Positions 43,301 through 50,972 of a DNA stretch of 50,972 nucleotides are shown in pieces. Numbering within the stretch: the first letter of the stretch is position 1; each line of letters begins with the position of its first letter. The position numbers and the translations under genes were made by a program. This DNA is from Pigoraptor chileana (lineage: Eukaryota; Opisthokonta; Filasterea), in NCBI GenBank assembly GCA_943704495.1, contig CALSCR010000635.1, positions 1-50,972 on the forward strand, written 5' to 3'. The notes under the pieces were generated by a model. The model ran no database searches, was not told where the DNA came from, and saw only the letters and a program-made list of their open reading frames with translations.

Positions 43301-45866
43301 GCGACCTGCGACTGGTTTTGCGGCACACCCGTCGTTTCAGTACATGCTCACTACAAACGCTCGCGCAATGTTCGGCAAATCGGCGTTGCATCAACTGATA
43401 GACAGTCTGGACAAACACCCGATGACCGTCGCCGTGACAGGATGCCAGCGAGTGCTTGGCCACGGGGCTGCTCGGCCCTATGACGCAGACAGCACCACTG
43501 GTCCTCCGTACTGGCCGCTACACATGGAGATACGCACCCGCCTGGTCGCCGTCCTTCCGCCTACGCCGCTCCTGGCTAACACATTCGCCCACGTGCTGCG
43601 ATCGGCGCAACTGTACGAGTACGAGGCTGCGTTTGTGGGGCTGATGGGAGCATTTGACTTTGCAGGCGTGATTCCCACCGTGCCAGAGTCCTGCGGACTG
43701 TTTAGGTGTGCTGCAATGTACAATAGGAGCGCGAGTGCGGAGACTCCGGCGAAAACTGTTATCAAGAACATCTCGCATGGTGTGATCGCAATGGTCGACG
43801 ACCAAAATCTCCATGACGGCTTGCCCATGTACGACGAGTGGATCTTCCGCCGTGCGTGGCCCTTGGTGGCGTACGGAGTCGTCGAAGGACTGCTTGAACT
43901 TTTCGTGAGTCTTTCGGCTGCGCTAGTCACCGTCATTTTTTTCGCTCCCTTTTTGGCCGTCACCACGATTGCATTGCTCTTCGTCCGTCTACTAGCGGCT
44001 GTGCTGTGGATTTCAACAAAAGCGCTCTCTTTCTTGGAAGCGTGCCGAAACGAGCTAGTGGAGTTTCAGTTTTGCCGCCGTGGATGTCGTTGGGGACGAG
44101 ATGAGCATGGGGCAGCGCGCACCTGCTTGTCAAAATGCAGCGAGTGCGGCTTGTGGCCGTATGGCAAGCGACTGCGACGACTGCGTGCGCATCGTGAACT
44201 CCCAGATGGAGCGGACTCGTCGGATCTCCTGGTCAAGGATGTCACTGGACGCATCCCGCTATTCTTTAAGCTCACCAAATGTCTAGCGTTCGACTTTTAT
44301 TTTCCTCGTCTCCAGTGGCGCTGTAAATGCGACTGCAACTGCGTTTCGGAAAATGCCGAGTTGGAGGGAAACGGAAATGGTGCCGGCCGTTCCCTTGACG
44401 CACGTGACTTTATCGTTGAGTTGGCATCTGAGGGCACCAGTGGTGACCGGGACGTCATTGATCGACAGCCTGACAGCCGCATACGCAACGAAGAGAATTG
44501 TGCCCCGCTTCCGCTGCTGCAAGCGACGACGCTCGACGGCAATAACTTGCAGGGGAGTGTGACACGTGATGTGCCTTTGGAATCGTCTTTTGCCACTGCC
44601 CCGGGGACCAGACGCACTGTCTCTGCAATCGAAACCTCACCTCCGTGTGGCAAGGTTCTTGCACAGTGTCCCGCACAGTGGTATCTTGGCAGGGTCAAGG
44701 AGTGCCTCGACTGCCCCGGCGTCTGGAACGGAAATCTTCTCCTTGGCGCCGACCGACTCCTGACGCTTGCTGTCGTACTCACGACAACGGCTGAAAATCC
44801 GTCGATATCGGTGGTCTCGAACGCCGTGTTCCACGTTAACCCCGCCACACAGCTTGAAGCATTCATGGATGAGAGACGGCGAGGAGCCAACGGTTCTTTT
44901 GCAGTCAATGCATTTGTCTTGCGTCACCTCGGCCTCGTATGGTCATCAAACTTGGCGTACATGCGGCAGATCTTCCTGGTGATGCTCTCTGTCCTACAAG
45001 TCGTTATTTATTGTCTCTTTGCCATATCCCCCGGCGTTATTTTCGTAGTGTTCGACTACGTGCTGGACAGTCTCATTCCCGACGATCTTATCGAACTTGC
45101 GCGCGGGAACCGTGCGTTTCTGTGTGGCCTCGTCGCGATACTCTACATATTCTTCATGAGCGTCCACGCCCGGAGCGCGCGACTTCAGCGGTGGACTGTC
45201 GTAGCTATCTACGGGTTCGGTGTTATGATAGTTCTCGTGGGGATCGGGAAGCTGTTTAAGGATGTCTGGATGCATTCCGGCACGACATTTCGCCACGCGT
45301 TGGTTGGCGATGGCGTGGCAATGGTGCCGGTGGCAAATCGCGCGGCCGTCGAGGTGCTCTTCGCCCTTTACATTCTCTATCCGCTTTCGACAATATTGTA
45401 TTCACCAGGCAGTTTCCTGGAAACCGTCACAGGGACGTTCCCATATTTGATGTTTCTTCCAACACTGCTCATCGGTGGTGGTGGATACGCCGTCGCGCGC
45501 GCGTGGGACGTGCTGTGGGGCAGCCGTACAGACGACACACTGGTGTTGGACGCTAACTCACGAAGCATGCAAAGAAACACCTGGATCATCACAGCGCTTG
45601 TTGTTAGTGTGAACGTGGCCGTCGTGGTCGTTCTGGAGTCCGAGCATCCGCTCCAATCCGTGATCTACGGAGCATATGTAGCTGCCCTTTTATGTGGATT
45701 CATTCTTATGGTCTATTCGCTCATCTACTTTTCATATACGGCAATCGTTGTCGCCCTCGCCGCACCATTTTGTGCTCTTGCCTTTGCGACCGAATGCCTC
45801 GTGTATTGTGTTTGGCGGCTCGTGCGTGCGCGTGACGAGCGATATGCCGCATTGGCAGAAGTATAG
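40302..45866 (+). CDS. Chitin-synthase-like multipass GT2 protein with altered catalytic motifs
   Basis: A single uninterrupted exon codes 1854 residues from the first ATG; no introns were needed. Residues 1-760 are low-complexity and include a five-copy 33-residue repeat. A GT2 domain follows: it starts IAVLVSCFDEESYEI (about 770), similar to the chitin synthase Thr-x-Tyr-Asn-Glu start. It continues through YMLTTNARAMFGKSAL (about 1013), EYEAAFVGLMGAFDF and TVPESCGLFR (about 1106-1136). Two hydrophobic helices (about 1190-1250) and a Cys-rich loop come next, then NLLLGADRLLT (about 1478), ERRRGANGSF (about 1524) and six to eight membrane segments. The order fits a chitin synthase. But the Asp-x-Asp, Glu-Asp-Arg and Gln-x-x-Arg-Trp residues all appear replaced, so it may be inactive or bind a different sugar. 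Confidence 0.75.
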   Translation: MPTADPSLDSLSYFGEVRRPSLPQDAVAHSLQSAAGRLPGPSELRNVQSASGPGTHASRREHVSVTEEASRQRAAARPSASTADTRIITLQPFTQNTIDANGRRGSAVYQPMSAASPMGPTRRGDVGGADSRRGSGVAIVPATVPLPAPPTGPTRRGDVGGADSRRGSGVAIVPATVPLPVPPTGPTRRGDVGGADSRRGSGVAIVPATVPLPVPPTGPTRRGDVGGADSRRGSGVAIVPATIPLPAPLTGPTRRGDVGVADSRRGSGVAPAGPVTAVVSTGSSLRLVTEPSGILVTSTGGHPRVHDGSSNDRRSAATHLITPRAAPSAVSRSVDVRTARPPADASTGVSSGRGEVAGDIRRRETASPVLVSPQGLSMHSSFDISRPSNTNIATRPVADPQERDATVGRASSFGTGVALRELQWLHPQIGQQRHGSHGVLSADRRATPKTPHTVFAPGGRTNAPVSEPLSALALPWGQQPPSFDRLTGSTLDAARQSRVYGAGEARVDMRRETRQVVIMSAGRPRPDGAALLAVGAAPREGASEVVGCGLKEDVPVTPTHALASTLNVANRLRDVSSPALIYTAAHGNVPHTRRGSVHALGERNPARPLVAPLQPAPPGKACADPTAIPVPSNSSIGCLSVTPVRVRIARVNWLGPGPDEFGKVGDGQNAIPVAAAHVTPSALTPAATPTFAGVSTASVATEAAACAMERRAQSPCASNAMHTVDAPGGNGFAAPSRPPVFTPELITDPRDIFKRPLQPPMAASGAYSVRDIAVLVSCFDEESYEIVRALSSLRDAFLYVRAMEVASESPFRSVFHVLLVQDGVSGAHPTFIPMASQLVAAFASNLPSPSSATPTSFAAQSGAQTSSDMLSNTASPPPATSAAAHELPPRKSLRDRFKTYFAEPEDTSQPSWLYAPLSASEAYSGTVRTAHDEVKAALEQFKHEQDAAAKRTTEEAALLQKAALVIESRRWDDPINGTWTVTCVVKAAARHLHNTHDWFLRPATGFAAHPSFQYMLTTNARAMFGKSALHQLIDSLDKHPMTVAVTGCQRVLGHGAARPYDADSTTGPPYWPLHMEIRTRLVAVLPPTPLLANTFAHVLRSAQLYEYEAAFVGLMGAFDFAGVIPTVPESCGLFRCAAMYNRSASAETPAKTVIKNISHGVIAMVDDQNLHDGLPMYDEWIFRRAWPLVAYGVVEGLLELFVSLSAALVTVIFFAPFLAVTTIALLFVRLLAAVLWISTKALSFLEACRNELVEFQFCRRGCRWGRDEHGAARTCLSKCSECGLWPYGKRLRRLRAHRELPDGADSSDLLVKDVTGRIPLFFKLTKCLAFDFYFPRLQWRCKCDCNCVSENAELEGNGNGAGRSLDARDFIVELASEGTSGDRDVIDRQPDSRIRNEENCAPLPLLQATTLDGNNLQGSVTRDVPLESSFATAPGTRRTVSAIETSPPCGKVLAQCPAQWYLGRVKECLDCPGVWNGNLLLGADRLLTLAVVLTTTAENPSISVVSNAVFHVNPATQLEAFMDERRRGANGSFAVNAFVLRHLGLVWSSNLAYMRQIFLVMLSVLQVVIYCLFAISPGVIFVVFDYVLDSLIPDDLIELARGNRAFLCGLVAILYIFFMSVHARSARLQRWTVVAIYGFGVMIVLVGIGKLFKDVWMHSGTTFRHALVGDGVAMVPVANRAAVEVLFALYILYPLSTILYSPGSFLETVTGTFPYLMFLPTLLIGGGGYAVARAWDVLWGSRTDDTLVLDANSRSMQRNTWIITALVVSVNVAVVVVLESEHPLQSVIYGAYVAALLCGFILMVYSLIYFSYTAIVVALAAPFCALAFATECLVYCVWRLVRARDERYAALAEV
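40653..41119 (+). repeat. 99-base coding tandem repeat, five copies
   Basis: Units start near 40653, 40752, 40851, 40950 and 41049, each 99 bases (33 residues: PTGPTRRGDVGG, ADSRRGSGVAI, then VPATVPLP). The first four are almost identical, and the last is cut short and slightly diverged. The unit length is a multiple of three, so the frame is kept. It is Pro/Arg/Ser-rich and probably disordered. Confidence 0.95.
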
Positions 45867-46645
45867 ATACTCCAACCATTCCGCTGTGATTGTCACATGC
45901 GGGATGCTCGAGTGTTCGATCACGTTTTGTTGGCTGTACCGCCGCATAACTGCCCAGAAGTGTGGATGCGTTCCAGCTCGATCGCGTATTGAATATATTC
46001 TAATATTATATGAAGTATATTACGATGGATCAGTCATATTATCCAGGAGATTGTAATCAAGGTTCTCATACCTCTTGTGTATTGTCGTTGTCGGCGTCGA
46101 TGCACATGTTTGAAGTTGGATCCACTGATGGGAATTAATTCGGACAAGCCAAGGGTACTGAACCCTTGGGACAAGCCCTCCATTCCAGAGCGGGTGGGTG
46201 TCTATTAATAGAAATTTGGTGGCATTGATATCCTGATTTGGCACGTGAGGGATTTCCATTTCGGGACCAATGTGCCAGTGGAAGGGCGCGACTGGCGACA
46301 CATGGTCAGTCAATGGCAGGGCACTGAGTGCCGACATCCGCAGTCACCGAGTGCTCCTCATGACACGCACACACATTGTGATTCCGGATGCAACCACACG
46401 ATTATATATGTTCAGGCCACTCCGATGCACGCAGGATATGACAAAGAAACTCGATACATGTATATGTGATGCCCAAAATAATAAGCGTGCGGGCTGACGC
46501 TACCCCGCTGCCACTTGTGCTCCAGGGGTTTAACGAAATCTATTCGCTCTGCAGACGTCGACTCAGTAAATTCGTCCCTGGCCGGGTCAGTCCGGGCGTG
46601 TCGTGTGACCGAGTCCGCCGCCAGGCGGTGCGGTGACACGGATAA
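45867..46645. other. Spacer between two glycosyltransferase-like genes
   Basis: No gene seen with confidence. An open frame on the minus strand (46020-46337) has no recognisable domain. Confidence 0.5.
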
Positions 46646-49600
46646 ATGGGCCGCGCGTCACGCACTCGCCGAGGTGGGCGAACGCAGTCGACGAACACTC
46701 TCTTGACCATCGCCATTGTTTCGATTGTGGTCGTGTCCCTCGTGCATATCAGCATCACCCTGTACCAGCTGCACAGCGAGCTGACGCACGATGCCGAGGC
46801 GCACCACGCAAGCGCACACGTGGGACACGTGCCCGGACTTGTACAGAAATACGAGGACGAGCTCGGCGAATATGATCATGAGCATATGCTTATATCTGAT
46901 GATCGTGTGCGCTCGCATGGTGATGGAGGACGAAAAATGCGTGACGTTGAAGTGGTGGGTAGCAATTGCACTGTGGATTGCTCGGTACTTATAATCCGAC
47001 GACGCCTTACGTTCCGAAAGTCTCACGCTTTGGGAAGTTACAATTTCTGCTAGTATTCGGCTTCTATTCTGTAAGCCGCTGTTGACCGCATGGTTTGGAG
47101 CTGTGACGCCAGCTGAACGGCTCGTTTGACATACTCGGCAAATTGTTTATTTGCTCGGGGATGTCGCACTGTCATCATAAGATTGTATCAGTAGTGTAAG
47201 AATACTGACACCGTTTCTGACGCGGCAGCACCCCTATTTGTGTTGGTGCTTGGTTTGGTCAGTTGCCTTATCTGGTAAATAATACCGGTCGCCTTGGTAT
47301 CTGAGCCCTCTTACATTATCAATAAGGCAGAGCCACACGGTTACGTAACCGTTACAGTTGCAATATTGATCATCAGCTAACCCCCCAATCTTATGGCACA
47401 TACATGCATAATTTTACATATGTATTTGTAGGTACGCGCTGACGGCGGAGAGTTAACATGCGGCACATCTATGCGACGCATCAAAACGACATACACACCT
47501 TTCGAAGGGTCCCGCAGTTATTGCCATGCTGCCGCTATCCTTCCTGGGACTTCCGAGTGTATACCCGGTGACAACCCACTAGCGATGTCAGCTGCGGACT
47601 CGGTGCAACGCGGGCGGCACGCGGCGAGCCTGTCGCGCCGCTTCCTATACCCTCATCCACACAACAGAATTTTTGAGATACTCACATTTGCTATGAAGGC
47701 GTCGGGCGGATTGCTCCCAGGTGTATCTGCGTCTCGAAGTATTACGATCGTCGTGCAGGCCTCTGCCGACAGGGTTTATCACAATTTATTGAAGCTCGTG
47801 ACGGTATGGCGCGGTCCTGTGTCAATTGCGGTGCTCATCGAAACGGATGCAGAGGAAAGATCGCTTCGAAAATACATTGGAAAGCAAAGAATCTTGCGAC
47901 AGTGGGTTGACGTGCATTTTATGCGGCGTCACGGACACACAAAGGGCGATAAAGGTTCGTTCTACCCAATCAACGCCCTGCGAAATATCGCTGTTGATAA
48001 CGTCCGCTCAGAGTGGATTCTGGTCTCCGATCTCGATATCCTCCCGAACGCGAGCATGGACATTTTTCTGCGGGAGTTGGATAACGCAGAGCGCGCATTC
48101 GCAGATGCTTACCTCCCGGGGAGCAGTGCATGCCCTGGACTATTGGCATACATTCCTCCCGCGGTGGAGCTGCCAATTAATGTCGCCTACAATGTGAGCT
48201 TGTCGGGCACGCGCACGGGAGTTCAATACTCGAAGGAAGTTGCGAGGAATTCCCTGGAGAACGGGTCCATGAAGCCCATGCATATGTATTTTACATTAGC
48301 ATACATGCCCACAAACTACACGCAATGGATGTCATCCACAACACCGTTTGAAGTTCCGTACACTGTGCGTTTCGAGCCCTACTTTATTGCTCGGCGCACC
48401 ATTCCGCTGTTCAACGACTCGTTCGTCGACCGTGGCGGCAATTTTGCGCAACTAACATTTCACATGCACGCGGCGGGATATCGATTTATCGTTCTCCCAG
48501 ATGTGTTTATGGTCGACCAGCCGCACGAGGTCATTCACCGTGCTCCCTTCGTCCAGCATCTCGCCCTCATGTGGGAACGGTTTTCCGAACACGTGACAAA
48601 GCTGTATGAGGTCAAGCTTCACGGGGACGCTATGGCGGGGGCGTATTCGACCATCAAAAAGCGGCATGAGTGGGACGTGTCACGGTTTCCAGGAAGCGTG
48701 TTCGACCCGCGAAATATGATCCAGATGGCAGCGACCACCCATGAGGAGGTTTGTGTCTCATGAGTTTGTTAGATTACCGTACCAGCGATTTTTCTGCTGA
48801 ATTTGCTGCCTTTAGGTTAGTATAACTCAATACCGCGCGATTGGGCTCAGTGTTCACCAAAACTAACCGAACGCCAGAGCAAAAACTCACCCTAGGCATG
48901 CTTTCCTTCCCAACATATCCGTCAAAAGGAACACGATATTCGTTTTACATTGGTTGTTCCTAGCGACCGCGTTCACTGGCCTCTTTTCGTGCCGGCACTA
49001 CAGCGATATTGCCTCATGCCGGGCTTGTGGGAAGTTTTGGTGATGTGGCGGGACAGCGGGCCGCCGCCAATAGGCATTGTGGCAGGCTGCACAAAGCCGG
49101 TGCAGTTTCGCATTCACGCCTCAGGACGAATTACGCATTCGTACCGGCCAAGTAATATACCAAAGACCTCGCCCGACTGCGTTATCATGATGGGCAACAC
49201 AACATCTATCCTCAACATGAACCTCGATGCGCTTCACTTTGCGCTGGACATCTGGGCCGCCCATTCAAGTCAGCTTGTGGGATTCACAGCTGCAGCGGTG
49301 AAGTTCACTACACCGCGGGCATCGATCCCTCCAAGCTGGCAATATGTGCCTATGGACGCCGAAGTGACTCGTGAGTACCATATGGTAATGTTTGGGACCG
49401 GGCCAATCATTATGCATCGACGGCATTTACAGGCGTTTTTTGAGCTACCGAAGGTCGGACTGCGGCTCGTCGACAGGGTTAAAGGTTGCGACGACGTTGC
49501 ACTCAACTTTGCGGTCGGGCACGGTTTGTCCATTCCCCCGGTCCTGGTCCTTGCGTCGATCAATGATTCCGGCAACGTCACAACCACCTCCATCACCTCT

Positions 49601-49735
49601 CAGGCATCCAAAGATGATGCTGCTACGCACCAAAGCATCCGTAGCCAGTGTGTATCCACATTCATGAGTCTGTTTGACACAAACCCGCTTGTCGCGGGAC
49701 GTTCGGTTTACAGATTCGAGCATCTTCAATCATGA
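46646..49735 (+). CDS. Type II membrane GT49-GT64 double glycosyltransferase
   Basis: Exons 46646-46954, 47432-48748 and 48896-49735 join in phase 0 for 821 residues. A short cytosolic tail and a single anchor (LLTIAIVSIVVVSLV, about 19-42) predict a Golgi type II protein. Residues about 205-525 are GT49-like, as in LARGE and B4GAT1, which transfer glucuronic acid: YPINALRNIA, the DLD metal motif in LVSDLDILPN (48029-48037), MPTNYTQW, EPYFIARR and AGYRFIVLPDVFMVDQPHE. Residues about 560-790 are GT64 (exostosin C-terminal)-like: FTLVVPSDRV, ALDIWAAHSSQLVGF, FGTGPIIMHRRH and CDDVALNFAVGH. The usual Asp-rich motif of GT64 is read here as MMGNTTSIL, without acidic residues. LARGE itself pairs GT8 with GT49, and EXT pairs GT47 with GT64, so this pairing is unusual. 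Confidence 0.85.
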
Positions 49736-50169
49736 CAGCTGTCGGTCTGCCAGTCTCCGTGCGCCGAGCCGCGCACAACCCGTACACGCGAGCCGGTCGC
49801 CGTCCAATGTTGGCTTTGTCGGAGCCGTCGGACTGGGCCCCGGAGCGCTGATAAAAATCGAAGTCGGATCAAGAATGGGTTTTAAAAATAAGTATAAAAT
49901 ACTGACCACATTTCTCTGTCTGATAGATATCAGTTAACTTTGCTTGTTAAATGGTGTGATATTCGGCTCGAAATTTTGTCAGAGCCCGCGAGCAAAAACC
50001 GGGTACTACTCACTGTCTCGAGTGACATTGCTGACTAGAGTTGCACACTGCACACATACACACAGCTAGTTGGCACAGACACAAGCGACAATGGCAGCTG
50101 ACGGCTGCACACTGCCAGTTATAACCACTTACGCATACAGTCACCTGAAACACACAGGCCGCCGACACA
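49736..50169. other. Downstream spacer
   Basis: No gene seen; holds the 3' end of the glycosyltransferase gene and the approach to the minisatellite. Confidence 0.5.
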
Positions 50170-50972
50170 TATGTCACGTGATTTCGGATTCAGCCCAAAT
50201 CAGACAGCGCGCGCACTTCGACGACGCACACTGCGCACAGGAGCGACACCGCACTGCGATAGCGCACACTGCCCACAGGAACGACAGCGCGCACTTCGAC
50301 GGCGCACACTGCACACGGGAACGACAGCGCGCACTAGGAGTGACACCGCACTTCGACGGCGCACACTGCACACGGGAACGACAGCGCACACTGCCCACTG
50401 GAGCGACACCGCACTGCGACGGCGCACACTGCACACGGGGACGACAGTGCACACTGCGCACAGGAGCAACAACGCACAATGCGACAGCAAACACTGCGCA
50501 CAGGGGCGAGAGTGCAAGCTGCGACCGCACACGCGCATAGGAACGACAGCGCTAGAAGGAACATATCACACCCTGCGACGGCGCACACTGCGCACGGGAA
50601 CGACTGCACACTCTGCGCACAGATGCGACAGCACACACTGTAACAGCGCACACTGCGTCAGGGAGCGACTGCGCACACTGCGCACAGGAGCGACAGCGCA
50701 CACTGCAACGCGGCACACTGCGTCAGGGACGACTGCGCACACTGCGCACAGGAGCGACAGCACACAATGCAACGGCGCACACTGCGCACGGGAACGACAA
50801 CGCACACGCACTTTGACCGCACACACTGCGCACAGGAGCGAGAGCGCACACAGCGACCGCGCACAGTGTGCACAAGAACGACAACGCGCACTGCTACGGC
50901 GCACACTGTGCACGGGAACGACGGCGCACACTGCGCACAGGAGCGAGAGCGCACACTGCGCACACAGCGACC
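50170..50972. repeat. GC-rich minisatellite, continues past the window
   Basis: Irregular tandem array of GCGCACACTGCGCACAGGAGCGACA-like units (about 24-45 bases with variants AACGACAGCGCGCACTTCGACG). The units differ by small insertions, and two to three units seem to form a longer period at 50200-50420. The array has few stop codons, so open frames appear on both strands. It reaches the right end of the window. Confidence 0.9.

Noticed and set aside
46020-46337. A 105-residue minus-strand open frame with some protein-like stretches
   Set aside because: No recognised domain, no splice support and no matching frame nearby; it may be chance in a spacer.
50070-50540. A 156-residue plus-strand frame, and a CRISPR-like look of the repeats
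   Set aside because: The units are adjacent and variable with no spacer structure, and the host is a eukaryote; the frame is a by-product of the minisatellite.

Overview
This window is nuclear DNA from an intron-rich, flagellated eukaryotic microbe. Every well-supported gene but one is interrupted by GT-AG introns (two look GC-AG), and GT/CA microsatellites fill many introns. Recognisable genes include a four-domain R7-type RGS protein, a pentameric ligand-gated ion channel, SMIM13-like and PLAC8 membrane proteins, a BBOF1-like basal-body protein, a LARGE-type (GT49) glycosyltransferase and a chitin-synthase-like protein. This mix fits a unicellular relative of animals or a nearby flagellate lineage (Obazoa or Amorphea). 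The species cannot be fixed from the sequence alone. All gene models were built by eye: exons were joined only where splice sites and reading phase agree, and each model's summed length is a multiple of three.

Layout, left to right: the last exon of an unknown gene (176-295, +); a SMIM13-like gene (-); a broken Crinkler/RHS-like NTPase-nuclease gene (2326-4478, -); a spacer with a long TG tract; a nine-exon pyruvate kinase with an unusual N-terminal extension (6240-10774, -); a 1563-residue helical protein (12152-18162, +); the ligand-gated channel (18834-20508, +). Next comes a repeat-rich zone (20.5-27.1 kb) holding two head-to-head copies of a lineage-specific secreted protein gene. A secreted protein with a bacterial-looking domain follows (27119-28598, +), then the R7 RGS gene (29016-32426, -), the BBOF1-like gene (33013-36050, +), a lipid phosphate phosphatase (36462-37945, -), a PLAC8 gene (38757-39406, +), an 1854-residue chitin-synthase-like membrane protein (40302-45866, +), a GT49-GT64 double glycosyltransferase (46646-49735, +), and a minisatellite that runs off the end of the window.

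How the genes relate: this is an ordinary eukaryotic gene neighbourhood, not an operon. Several pairs are divergent and share short upstream spaces (RGS and BBOF1-like; phosphatase and PLAC8; the two secreted-protein copies). Themes are G-protein and ion signalling (RGS, channel), cilium (BBOF1), lipid and energy metabolism (phosphatase, pyruvate kinase) and surface glycan synthesis (chitin-synthase-like, GT49-GT64). The most unusual observations are: the duplicated secreted-protein pair, whose middle exons are almost identical while their introns no longer align; the GT49-GT64 fusion whose second domain lacks the usual acidic metal-binding motif; the chitin-synthase-like protein whose three catalytic motifs all look substituted; and the pyruvate kinase whose best gene model begins Met-Gly-Asn-Gly.
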